Origin: Pseudomonadota bacterium | Lineage (GTDB): Bacteria > Pseudomonadota > Gammaproteobacteria > Burkholderiales > Chitinibacteraceae | DNA: 50,611 nucleotides | Direction of reading: 5' to 3' | NCBI GenBank assembly: GCA_026399755.1 | Contig: JAPLQI010000017.1 | Location: 1 to 50,611, forward strand | Shown here: in pieces, positions 27,545 to 35,848 of the stretch | Layout: every line of letters begins with the position of its first letter | How positions within the stretch are numbered: position 1 is the first letter of the stretch | Notes under the pieces: model-generated | Told to the model about the DNA's origin: nothing | What the model saw: the letters and a program-made list of their open reading frames with translations, nothing else | Database searches by the model: none | Position numbers and translations under genes: made by a program

Positions 27545-29104
27545 ATGGTCGTAAAAAAGTTCTACGGAGCGACTACGCGTGACGCGCTGCGTCAGGTTCG
27601 TGACGAACTTGGCCCAGATGCGCTTATCTTATCCAACCGTCAGGTGTCTGGTGGTGGCATAGAGATCATGGCGGTCGCCGATGCCGACGTCGCCGCGCTA
27701 ACCAACGTCCAAAGCGTTGCCGCACAGCCTCGCCCTGCGCCACAGCAAAATACCCGTGGCGCACAAAATGGCGCAAAGCTACTACAAAGTGCGCAAGCTG
27801 CCGCGCCAATCAGCAAAGCACTCGCCCGCTCTTACGCCATCCCTGATGATGACGATGATGATGAGCCAAGCACCGATCATATCTTGCACGATGAGCCGCT
27901 GGTTTTACGCAGCAATCGCCCCACACCTGCGCCACGCCAGCCAGCGCCTGTTGCAGCGCCCATCCCGCTCGATAGCAATCCAGAATATCAGCAGCCTAGA
28001 CCTAGCCGCCCAGCACCACGGCCTGCCTCGCCTCCACCTAAGCGTTCTGCCTCAGAGCGGGCTTTGCCTACTTTTAGCTTTGAAGACGATCAGGCACCAG
28101 CAGCACAAAACCCAGCAGACAAAGAAGCGATGGATGGCATTGCGCGGGAAATTCGCCTTTTGCGTGGTTTATTAGAAAGCCAGCTGGCAGGCATGGCTTG
28201 GGGTGAATTATCGCGCCATGCGCCTGAAAAACTTGAAGCCTTGCGCCAGCTTTTATCCGCCGGATTTTGCCCTGCACTTTCCCGCCAACTTGTCGAAAAA
28301 ATGCCAGCGCAAATGAGCTTAGATCAAGGCATGCGCTGGGTTAAGGCCGCGCTCACGCATAATCTGGCCGCAGCCACAACGGATGACGATCTAATCAACC
28401 GAGGCGGAATCTACGCCCTGATCGGCCCAACCGGTGTGGGTAAGACCACCACCGTGGCCAAGCTAGCTGCGCGTTGCGCACTCCTGCACGGGCCAGATTC
28501 GGTGGCCCTACTCACCACCGACAGCTACCGGATTGGTGCTCACGATCAGCTGCGTATTTACGGCCGCATCATCGGCGTGCCTGTGCACGAAGTTAAAGAC
28601 GAAACCGATTTGCAATTTACCCTGAGCGACCTGAGCGAAAAGCATCTGGTACTCATTGATACCGTCGGTATGGGGCAGCGCGATCAGCGCATCAGCGAAC
28701 AATTGGCCTTGTTTGATGAAGACAATGTATCGACCCTGCTGCTACTCGCCGCCAATGCTCAAACGGGCACGCTAGACGATGTGGCACGCCGCTATCGCAA
28801 CACGCATTTAGCAGGCTGCATCCTCACCAAACTCGACGAAACCATGAATTTAGGTGGCTGCCTTGACGTGGCAATTCGGCATAAATTGCGCCTGCACTTT
28901 TTAACCAATGGGCAGCGCGTGCCTGAAGATCTGCATCGCGCCAATGTATCTTATTTGGTGGATCGAGCCTTCAGGGGCGAAACACAAAACAGCGCGTTCA
29001 CCCTCAAACCTGATGAATTCCCCCTCTTTATGGGCGCACAGGGCGGCACAATGGACAGCCCGCTAGATTTCAATATGAGCCATGCGAGCCATTCCCGTGG
29101 CTAG
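27545..29104 (+). CDS. flhF: Flagellar placement GTPase FlhF
   Basis: This 519-residue SRP-type GTPase recruits early flagellar parts to the pole. The N-terminal B region (MVVKKFYGATTRDALRQVRDELG) is followed by a long Pro/Ala-rich disordered stretch with an Asp run (101-106), an N domain, and the G domain. G1 is GPTGVGKT (294-301), followed by the DSYRIGA segment, the LIDTVGM G3 and the TKLDE G4. It overlaps flhG by 23 bp. The 168-bp upstream gap probably carries a promoter, but I could not define one. Confidence 0.93.
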   Translation: MVVKKFYGATTRDALRQVRDELGPDALILSNRQVSGGGIEIMAVADADVAALTNVQSVAAQPRPAPQQNTRGAQNGAKLLQSAQAAAPISKALARSYAIPDDDDDDEPSTDHILHDEPLVLRSNRPTPAPRQPAPVAAPIPLDSNPEYQQPRPSRPAPRPASPPPKRSASERALPTFSFEDDQAPAAQNPADKEAMDGIAREIRLLRGLLESQLAGMAWGELSRHAPEKLEALRQLLSAGFCPALSRQLVEKMPAQMSLDQGMRWVKAALTHNLAAATTDDDLINRGGIYALIGPTGVGKTTTVAKLAARCALLHGPDSVALLTTDSYRIGAHDQLRIYGRIIGVPVHEVKDETDLQFTLSDLSEKHLVLIDTVGMGQRDQRISEQLALFDEDNVSTLLLLAANAQTGTLDDVARRYRNTHLAGCILTKLDETMNLGGCLDVAIRHKLRLHFLTNGQRVPEDLHRANVSYLVDRAFRGETQNSAFTLKPDEFPLFMGAQGGTMDSPLDFNMSHASHSRG

Positions 29105-29984
29105 TCTTTGGTCAGATCAAGCAGCAGGCTTGCGCGCCATGATTGCCCCAACGCCTTGCCGCAGCATCAGCCTAAATGGCGGTCGCGGCGGCAGCGGCAC
29201 GACCACGCTGGCGATTAATCTGGCCGCAGCCCTGGCCGAGCGTAATCGGGAAGTAATTTTATTAGACGAATTCACCGGCATGGGCAATGCCGCCCACCGC
29301 ATGCGCCTAGAGCAAAAACACGAGCTAGATCATGTGCTGCGCCGTGAAGTCACGCTGGCCGATACCCTGCTTACCACCGAAGCCGGCTTTTCTATTTTGC
29401 CGATCAGCGCCCGTGCCACCGTATTAAGCAGCCTGAATGAGCGCGAGCTAACATGGCTGTCTGCCGAATTCGAACAGCTCACTCAATACGCAGAGTTTTT
29501 ACTACTCGATACCCGCCCATCAGCTAGCCATGGCGTGCCCTGCCTTAGCCTTGCCGCTGACGATGTGATGGTGATTGTATCTAATAGCGCCGAATCGCTG
29601 ACCGATGCTTACGCCACCATTAAATTACTCGGCACTGAATATGCAAGGCGAGATTTCAGGATTCTAGTGAATCGTGTCGACACCATTACCGAAGCTGGGC
29701 TGATTTTTAATCGCCTTAAAAGCGTAGCCAAGCAGTATTTGGGCGATGCGGTGCAAATGAAGCTGATTGGCTATGTGCCCGAAGACGAAAAGCTCAAACG
29801 AGCATCCCGTTTGGGCCGCACCGTGCTCGACGCCTTTCCCGACGCCGATTCCAGCCACGCTTTTCGCCAGCTAGCTGACGTGATGCTACGCTGGCGTAAA
29901 CCTATCCATAGCGTAGACAGCACCGGCTTTCTCTACCGCTTAGTAGAATCCAGTCGCCTGCTGACTGAACAACTTCAGCATTAA
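29082..29984 (+). CDS. flhG: FlhG (YlxH/FleN) MinD-like protein with degenerate P-loop
   Basis: This 300-residue MinD-family protein normally limits flagellar number and stimulates FlhF. The N-terminal activator motif DQAAGLR (12-18) matches the known DQAxxLR. The P-loop reads NGGRGGSGTTTL (32-43): the signature lysine of KGGxGK is Arg35 and the catalytic GK lysine is Thr40. Walker B-like LLLDTRP and an LLDEFTG switch segment are present in altered form. ATP binding may be weakened or lost. It overlaps flhF by 23 bp and has no strong ribosome site, so it is probably translated by coupling. Confidence 0.85.
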   Translation: MRAIPVASLWSDQAAGLRAMIAPTPCRSISLNGGRGGSGTTTLAINLAAALAERNREVILLDEFTGMGNAAHRMRLEQKHELDHVLRREVTLADTLLTTEAGFSILPISARATVLSSLNERELTWLSAEFEQLTQYAEFLLLDTRPSASHGVPCLSLAADDVMVIVSNSAESLTDAYATIKLLGTEYARRDFRILVNRVDTITEAGLIFNRLKSVAKQYLGDAVQMKLIGYVPEDEKLKRASRLGRTVLDAFPDADSSHAFRQLADVMLRWRKPIHSVDSTGFLYRLVESSRLLTEQLQH

Positions 29985-30107
29985 AGGGCGATTACGATTG
30001 CTCAAACCTAAGTATCCCAATCATCAGACGGCTTTCTTTACTGAGATCAAGATGCTCAGCCAAGATTTAAGGCTTAATCCTATTCTTTTTCCTCGCTGGG
30101 GTTTTTA

Positions 30108-31184
30108 ATGGCTCAGCTTGAAATCAGCAATCATCCGCAAGGCACAAGCCTAAAGCTATCTGGCCGCTTAGATGCACAGACTGTCGCACCAATCTGGGCA
30201 AAAATCCGCCAATTAGGCGCTTGTGAAGTAGACGCCAGCGGTGTGACTTACTGTGATGGCGCGGGTGTGGCGCTGTTTTATACCTTGGCTCAGGGTGGAG
30301 CCACCATCCATAAATTAGCCCCGCCCTTTGCCGAGTTACTCGAGGTTTTTCAAATTGAAAAGCCCCTTTTTAAAGCCGAAACAGCGCCCCCAATCGGCTG
30401 GCTCACTGCACTAGGCAAAGCCACGGCAGAGTACAAAATAGCGCTACACACCGCCATCACTTATTTAGGCGAGCTAAGCGCCGCGCTGCATCAGGTATTG
30501 CGATCCCCAAGCAAATTAAGAATCACAGAAATACTTGTCACCGCAAGTAAGAATGGTGCAGATGCACTGCCCATCGTCGCCCTAATTGCTGGCCTACTAG
30601 GGATGATTTTGGCATTTCAATCGGCGATTCCGATGCGCCAGTTTGGGGCAGAAATATTTGTAGCTGACTTAGTTGGCTTATCTCTGGTGCGCGAGCTGGC
30701 CCCGCTGATGATGGCTGTTTTATTAGCAGGGCGCACAGGTGCCGCCTTTGCTGCCGAGCTAGCCAGTATGAAAGTCAACGAAGAGCTCAATGCCTTAGTT
30801 ACTTTAGGTCTCAACCCCATACGTTATCTGGTGCTGCCCAGAATTATCGCCACCACGCTAATGGCACCGCTGCTCTCAGCCTGCGCGGTGCTCATTGGCC
30901 TCATCGGTGCGGCCGTGGTGATGCTGAGTTTCAATATCCCCATCCAAACCTATATCAGCCGTATTTCAACCATTGTTGATTTGGGCGATTTTGCTGGCGG
31001 CCTATTTAAAGCGACCGTGTTTGGCATGGAGATCGCACTGATAGGCTGCTATCACGGCTTACAAGCGGGCAACGGAGCCAGCGCAGTGGGCGCCGCCGCC
31101 ACGCAAGCCGTAGTGAGTAGCATTGTGGCGATTGTGGTAAGCGATGGCTTATTTGCTTTTATTTTTTACTTGGCGGGCTGGTGA
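30108..31184 (+). CDS. MlaE-type ABC permease with N-terminal STAS domain
   Basis: This 358-residue fusion has a STAS/MlaB-like domain in residues 1-95 (SLKLSGRLDAQTVAPIW, SGVTYCDGAGVALF). An MlaE permease follows (100-358, with NGADALPIVALIAGLLGMILAFQ and RTGAAFAAELASMKVNEEL). Permeases of this family move phospholipids across the inner membrane for MCE systems. In E. coli Mla the STAS protein is separate (MlaB); here it is fused. It is first in a four-gene operon, with a 4-bp overlap into the ATPase gene. Unusually, the operon sits between flhG and fliA. Confidence 0.9.
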   Translation: MAQLEISNHPQGTSLKLSGRLDAQTVAPIWAKIRQLGACEVDASGVTYCDGAGVALFYTLAQGGATIHKLAPPFAELLEVFQIEKPLFKAETAPPIGWLTALGKATAEYKIALHTAITYLGELSAALHQVLRSPSKLRITEILVTASKNGADALPIVALIAGLLGMILAFQSAIPMRQFGAEIFVADLVGLSLVRELAPLMMAVLLAGRTGAAFAAELASMKVNEELNALVTLGLNPIRYLVLPRIIATTLMAPLLSACAVLIGLIGAAVVMLSFNIPIQTYISRISTIVDLGDFAGGLFKATVFGMEIALIGCYHGLQAGNGASAVGAAATQAVVSSIVAIVVSDGLFAFIFYLAGW

Positions 31185-31963
31185 TGAACGAGGCCATTAT
31201 TCAGGTAAAACAACTGGAATGCGGCTACGGCGAGCGCATTATTTTGCGCGATGTGAGCTTTGAGATTAGCAAGGGCGAAATCATCACCATCTTAGGCGGA
31301 TCGGGCTGCGGCAAGTCCACCTTACTCAAGCATATGATTGGCTTGCTGCCCGCTCGCAATGGCGAAGTTTTGATTGGCGGCGAAGATATTATTCATGCGA
31401 CTGGCGAAGCGCGGCAGCGTATTTTGGCCCGCATCGGAGTGATGTATCAATCGGGCGCACTATTTGGCTCGCTATCCGTGCTAGAAAACGTCATGCTGCC
31501 CCTCGCAGAATACACAGCACTCAATGCAGACGCCCGCGAAATAGTGGCCCGTTTGAAGCTACGTTTAGTGGGGCTTGAAGCTTATGCTGATTTTTTGCCC
31601 AGTGCCTTATCCGGCGGCATGCAAAAACGCGCGGCCATTGCCCGAGCATTGGCACTGGACCCACAAGTCTTATTTTTAGACGAGCCATCGGCGGGCCTAG
31701 ACCCCATTACTGCGGCTGAAATAGATGCCTTAATTTTGCAATTAGCGCATAGCCTGCACACCACTTTTGTTGTGGTAACGCACGAGCTAGCCAGTATTTT
31801 CAGCATTGCCGACCGAGCCATCATGCTTGATAAAGAAGCTCAGGGCATATTAGCCATCGCCCCGCCTTCAGAGCTAGCAAGTCACTCTGACCCACGAATT
31901 AGTCATTTCTTTAATCGGCATCTTTCTAATGAGCACTCAAAAACATCACCTCAGCCCCTGTGA
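31181..31963 (+). CDS. MlaF-type ABC ATPase
   Basis: This 260-residue ATPase has Walker A GGSGCGKST (39-47), signature LSGGMQKR (143-150) and Walker B VLFLDEPSAGLDP. The MlaF/Ttg2A features are clear (GVMYQSGALFGSLSVLENV). It powers lipid movement by the STAS-MlaE permease upstream, whose stop it overlaps by 4 bp, and lies 24 bases ahead of the MCE gene. Confidence 0.92.
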   Translation: MMNEAIIQVKQLECGYGERIILRDVSFEISKGEIITILGGSGCGKSTLLKHMIGLLPARNGEVLIGGEDIIHATGEARQRILARIGVMYQSGALFGSLSVLENVMLPLAEYTALNADAREIVARLKLRLVGLEAYADFLPSALSGGMQKRAAIARALALDPQVLFLDEPSAGLDPITAAEIDALILQLAHSLHTTFVVVTHELASIFSIADRAIMLDKEAQGILAIAPPSELASHSDPRISHFFNRHLSNEHSKTSPQPL

Positions 31964-31987
31964 TTTTCATGCGCGGTACATTTACCT

Positions 31988-33037
31988 ATGACAGCTCAAA
32001 AACAACATTTTCGACTCGGTCTTTTTGTCCTTGTGGCCTTAAGCATCTGCGTTATTCTTGCCATCGTCTTTGGCGCTGGGCGCTGGATTCGTACAACCAT
32101 CACATTAGAAAGCTACTTTAATGAATCGGTGCAAGGCATCGATATTGGCTCCAAAGTAAAATATCGAGGCGTAGTTGTGGGGGAAGTCAGCCATATTGGT
32201 TTTACCTATTCCCGCTATCAACAAGAGCTTGCCCCAAGCGAGCGCCAACAATATGTACTTCTTGAAGCAAAACTACGCCCAGAGTTGTTTGGTGGCAAAA
32301 ATATACCTTTTCCTGATCAAGCTTATTTAAATAGAGAAATCGAAAAAGGCCTGCGGGTTAAACTCAATCCACAAGGATTAACCGGCACTAGCTATTTAGA
32401 AATTGACTATCAAGCAACGGGAACACCGCCTACGCCCATCACTTGGCAACCTGAAAACCTCTATATTCCCTCCGCACACAGCACCGTTGCACAGCTCGTT
32501 ACCGCCACTCAAAACTTAGCGCTCAAACTCCAAAAACTAGATATTGAAGGCTTAATCAATAATTTGAATCATGTATTAGATAGCGCCAATCAAAAAATGA
32601 ACGATATGCCGGTACAAGCACTCAGCAAAAAAATGCTCGCCGTCTTAGATAAACTAGAAAAAATCCCCTACGCCGAGCTAAGCACCGAGGCCAGCGGCCT
32701 CATGCACGAGGCACGCGTGAGCAATCAATCTATCCAAAAACTACTCGCCGACCCCGCTTGGGCCAGCATGCCTGCTGACTTAGCCGCCAGCACAAAGCAA
32801 GCAAGAGCCCTGCTTGAAAACCCCAACTTAGCGGGTAGCTTACAAAAAATGGAAAGCAGTTTAAATCGACTCGATCAGCTGTTAGCTCAGCACGAGGGCG
32901 GCCTCGATATCACCATGAGTAATATGCAGCAAATTAGCGAAGATCTGCGCGTCATCAGTGAAGCGGCTCGCGCTAATCCTACGGGCTTACTGCTAGGCCA
33001 GCCCCCTAAGCCCTATGTGCTACCCAGCAGCAAATAA
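31988..33037 (+). CDS. MCE-domain (MlaD/PqiB-like) protein
   Basis: This 349-residue protein has one N-terminal membrane anchor (about residues 10-34) and a single MCE domain (TLESYFNESVQGIDIGSKVKYRGVVVGEVSHIGF onward, shown here by its ends). It has an insertion near residues 75-120 and a long helical C-terminal half rich in Leu/Gln/Ser that may form a periplasmic coiled coil. MCE proteins form hexameric rings that shuttle lipids between the membranes. Its size lies between MlaD (about 180) and the multi-MCE PqiB, so the substrate and mode are open. Confidence 0.88.
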   Translation: MTAQKQHFRLGLFVLVALSICVILAIVFGAGRWIRTTITLESYFNESVQGIDIGSKVKYRGVVVGEVSHIGFTYSRYQQELAPSERQQYVLLEAKLRPELFGGKNIPFPDQAYLNREIEKGLRVKLNPQGLTGTSYLEIDYQATGTPPTPITWQPENLYIPSAHSTVAQLVTATQNLALKLQKLDIEGLINNLNHVLDSANQKMNDMPVQALSKKMLAVLDKLEKIPYAELSTEASGLMHEARVSNQSIQKLLADPAWASMPADLAASTKQARALLENPNLAGSLQKMESSLNRLDQLLAQHEGGLDITMSNMQQISEDLRVISEAARANPTGLLLGQPPKPYVLPSSK

Positions 33038-33087
33038 GCCGCCTGCATCCCCCAAATCGTCCTATCCATAAAGATGAGCTGCTCCAT

Positions 33088-33669
33088 ATGAAACACCTAC
33101 TCGCCATACTTTGCTGCGTCCTATTCAGTGCTTGTGGCACGACGATTCCAGCCAAAGAAACTTATTTGCCCGTCACAGAGCGCACTGCTGCGCGGCAAAG
33201 CTTGCGCTTTAATGGCTCACTTGCTATCGCCCCGTTTACGGCTCAAGCGCCTTTTGCTGAGCGCAGTTTCTTTTATAGAGAAAGCGCCCAGCGCTTTGTA
33301 AAAGATCCTTACCGCGAATGGCTATCACCTCCTGCTCAACTACTAACCCTTAGCGCTCAACAGTGGTTGCAAGCGAGTGGCTTATTTAGCGAGGTTTTAT
33401 CTCTTTCTTCAAAGCAAACAGCAGATTACCAATTATCAGGAGAATTACTGACACTGCATACCGATCTACAATCGCACCCCCTTGCAGTAGCAAAGCTGCA
33501 TATACGCTTAAGCTCGGCCACTTCCCCTGTTATACTTGAAACGATTCTTACAGCTAGCGAGCCTTTAAATGGGACGCAAGCTGCAGATATTGCTGCAGGC
33601 TTAGACCGTGCTCTTGCAAGCACTCTTAAGCAATTAGAAAGCAAACTAATTTCACTTCCAAATCACTAG
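33088..33669 (+). CDS. ABC-type transport auxiliary lipoprotein (PqiC/YmbA-like)
   Basis: This 193-residue lipoprotein has a signal ending in LFSAC (acylated Cys near residue 16) and an ABC_trans_aux-type fold (SLAIAPFTAQAPFAERSFFYRES followed by WLQASGLFSEVLSL). It probably sits in the outer membrane as the receiving partner of the MCE protein, as PqiC does for PqiB. It is the last gene of the MCE operon; no MlaA or MlaC gene is nearby. Confidence 0.85.
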   Translation: MKHLLAILCCVLFSACGTTIPAKETYLPVTERTAARQSLRFNGSLAIAPFTAQAPFAERSFFYRESAQRFVKDPYREWLSPPAQLLTLSAQQWLQASGLFSEVLSLSSKQTADYQLSGELLTLHTDLQSHPLAVAKLHIRLSSATSPVILETILTASEPLNGTQAADIAAGLDRALASTLKQLESKLISLPNH

Positions 33670-33871
33670 CCAGTAGTTGTAGCGTAAGTGTTTAAAGCGT
33701 TGTGAGCTGATTTAAAGTAAAAACTTAGTGAATTTCAGTAAATAGTCGGCTATTTAATGCGAATTCACACAAAAATCAGCCTCACTGACTCGTTTTAAAA
33801 CAAGATAGTCTTACGCCCAACAGCCCGCTAAGTGAGCTAAACTGATTTTAGCCCCCTTACAGTTGAAACAG

Positions 33872-34615
33872 ATGGCAGCGCCACGCGCACTTTCCCTTTA
33901 TCGTCAGACACAGGCCAGCAGCGAGGATGACTACGTCACGCAGCATGCGCCTCTTGTCAAACGGATCGCCTATCATATGGTGAGCCGTTTGCCTGCCAGC
34001 GTGGAAGTCGACGATTTAATTCAGGTGGGCATGATGGGCTTGATGGAAGCGGCCAAAAATTTTGACCCCAATGCGGGCGTATTGTTTGAAACTTTTGCCT
34101 CGCAACGCATACGTGGCGCAATGCTGGATGAATTAAGAAGCGCTGATTGGATGCCGCGCCAAGCTCGAAAACATATGCGAGATATTGAAGCCGCCTTAGT
34201 CAAGCTAGGGCATAAGCTAGGCCGAGCACCACTTGAAAGTGAAGTGGCGCAATACCTGAATCTAAGCCTCGATGAATACCAAGATATGCTCACCGAGGCA
34301 CGAGGCCATCAGCTCGTACATTTAGATGATTTTGAAGAAGACGAAGAAAGCCATCATAGCGAACACAATATCGCCGATCAGGCGCAAAACCCGCTGCATC
34401 AATTATCAGAAACACACTTTAAGCAAAAGCTCATTGACGCCATTGATGGGCTACCAGAACGAGAAAAACTCGTGATGGCGCTGTATTACGATGAAGAACT
34501 CAATCTTAAAGAAATTGGTGCCGTACTCAGCGTCACCGAATCCCGTGTTTGCCAGCTCCATAGCCAAGCAATTGCCCGGCTGCGAGCGCGATTAGGTGAT
34601 TGGACAGCTCGATAA
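33872..34615 (+). CDS. fliA: Flagellar sigma factor FliA (sigma-28)
   Basis: This 247-residue sigma-70-family factor has region 2 (DDLIQVGMMGLMEAAKNFDP), region 3 (ARKHMRDIEAALVKLGHKLGRAPLESEVA) and region 4 (LPEREKLVMALYYDEELNLKEIGAVLSVTESRVCQLHSQA). It transcribes late flagellar and chemotaxis genes. The frame also opens at TTG 33863; ATG 33872 is the more likely start, though neither has a strong ribosome site. The 202-bp gap after the MCE operon must hold its promoter. Confidence 0.94.
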   Translation: MAAPRALSLYRQTQASSEDDYVTQHAPLVKRIAYHMVSRLPASVEVDDLIQVGMMGLMEAAKNFDPNAGVLFETFASQRIRGAMLDELRSADWMPRQARKHMRDIEAALVKLGHKLGRAPLESEVAQYLNLSLDEYQDMLTEARGHQLVHLDDFEEDEESHHSEHNIADQAQNPLHQLSETHFKQKLIDAIDGLPEREKLVMALYYDEELNLKEIGAVLSVTESRVCQLHSQAIARLRARLGDWTAR

Positions 34616-34682
34616 GTGAAATATTGATAAAGGCAGATTGAGAAATATGGATAAAGGTCGATAAGGGAATATGGATAAAATT
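34609..34682 (+). repeat. Threefold tandem repeat across fliA stop and motA start
   Basis: Three copies of a 24-25 base unit, approximately TCGATAAGGGAATATGGATAAA, lie head to tail. The first contains the fliA stop. The second contains ATG GAT AAA GGT CGA TAA, a five-codon frame (34647-34664) in phase with motA. The third contains the true motA start. The TAAGG of the second copy doubles as the motA ribosome site. Confidence 0.8.
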
Positions 34683-35411
34683 AGCATTTTTGGGATTTTA
34701 CTTGGCTTAACAGCCATTGTTCTCGGCCAAATTTTAGAGGGCGGCCATGTTGCATCGCTGATGCAAGCCACGGCATTTCTAATTGTCACCGGTGGCACAC
34801 TCGGCGCGGTAATGCTGCAAACGAGGCAAGATCATTTTATTGCAGGCTTAAAAATGGTGAAGTGGATTTTTATTCCTCCACAGCACGATTTCAAAAAGCA
34901 ACTGGGTGTTTTAGTCAACTGGGGCCAACAAGCCCGTCGTGGCGGCCTTTTGGCGCTCGAAGCCTATGTACAAAGTGAAAAAGATCCTTTCGTAAAGCGT
35001 GGCCTACAAATGGTGGTCGATGGGGCCGAGCCGGAAGTCATTCGCCGCGCCATGGAGCTAGATATCGATGTCTTTGAAGACCGTGCTCGTTCAGCCGCCA
35101 AAATTTGGGAAGCAGCCGGTGGCTATTCGCCCACCATCGGCATTATTGGCGCGGTGATGGGCCTGATTCATGTGATGGAAAACCTCACGGATCCATCTAA
35201 GCTAGGTGCAGGGATTGCGGTGGCCTTCGTCGCCACCATCTACGGCGTAGCCATGGCCAACCTCTTATTTCTACCGATTGCCCATAAACTAAAACAACAC
35301 ATCCAAACCGAAGTAAGACGCCGTGAAATGCTAGTAGAAGGCCTAGTCACCATCGCCAACGGCGAAAATCCACGGGTACTAGAAAACAAACTGGCAGGGT
35401 TTTTGTCCTAA
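34671..35411 (+). CDS. motC: Flagellar motor stator protein MotA/MotC family
   Basis: This 246-residue protein has four membrane helices, the MotA/PomA-type cytoplasmic loop (LEAYVQSEKDPFVKRGLQMVVDG) and the segment GGYSPTIGIIGAVMGLIHVM in helix III. It would form the outer ring of a stator unit. It resembles the MotC/PomA branch usually followed directly by motD/motB, but no such gene follows here. Its start lies in the third unit of the tandem repeat at 34609-34682. A partner must be encoded elsewhere if it works. Confidence 0.88.
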   Translation: MDKISIFGILLGLTAIVLGQILEGGHVASLMQATAFLIVTGGTLGAVMLQTRQDHFIAGLKMVKWIFIPPQHDFKKQLGVLVNWGQQARRGGLLALEAYVQSEKDPFVKRGLQMVVDGAEPEVIRRAMELDIDVFEDRARSAAKIWEAAGGYSPTIGIIGAVMGLIHVMENLTDPSKLGAGIAVAFVATIYGVAMANLLFLPIAHKLKQHIQTEVRRREMLVEGLVTIANGENPRVLENKLAGFLS

Positions 35412-35429
35412 TAACTGATGTTATGCAGC

Positions 35430-35454
35430 AAAACCCAAATCTTGAACCACGGAG
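35430..35454. repeat. 25-bp intergenic repeat, inverted copy at 8079
   Basis: AAAACCCAAATCTTGAACCAC followed by GGAG matches the reverse complement of 8079-8104 with one mismatch. It lies just after motA. Confidence 0.65.
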
Positions 35455-35479
35455 AAAACCATTTAAAACTGAGCCATTT

Positions 35480-35800
35480 ATTGGGGTTTGAGTCATTACA
35501 ACCTTAGCAAAATGAATTTATATCTCGACTCCCAGCACGGGGCTTAAATCCCCCCTGAAGCACGCCGAAGCGAGGAATAAGCGGATCGGGGTTTTGGAAA
35601 AGGGGTAGCGAGGCAGCGAGCGCGCAGCCTTTTTCGCCGAGCCGATTATCCGCAGTGAGGGGCCTTCGTGCTGTTTGGGGCGGCCTTCTTTGGCTTCGTT
35701 TCTTGGCCGTTCAAGAAAGGAAGGCCCCCGCGGTGGCTACCGCTCCAAAATCAACGTGCCGAAGGCACTAAAAAGAGCTTTTTAGCTTTACTTAACACGT
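35480..35800. repeat. GC-rich palindromic intergenic repeat
   Basis: This gene-free stretch between motA and the acyltransferase contains nested inverted repeats. TTTCTTG and CAAGAAA (35699-35718) form a stem around GCCGTT, inside an outer GGCCTT/AAGGCC pair (35682-35726). Runs such as GCGAGGCAGCGAGCGCGC add to the pattern. It resembles dispersed intergenic elements that I recall from other beta- and gammaproteobacteria. Its short translations (WPFKKGRPPRWLP) look like a repeat by-product, not a gene. No second copy lies in this window. Confidence 0.5.
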
Positions 35801-35848
35801 ATAAAGCCCCCCAAACCTTATTCGCAATTGCCCTGCGGAGATTTCACC

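Noticed and set aside
27717-28175. 152-codon frame inside flhF
   Set aside because: It is a frame shadow of the Pro/Ala-rich flhF linker; low complexity keeps other frames open.
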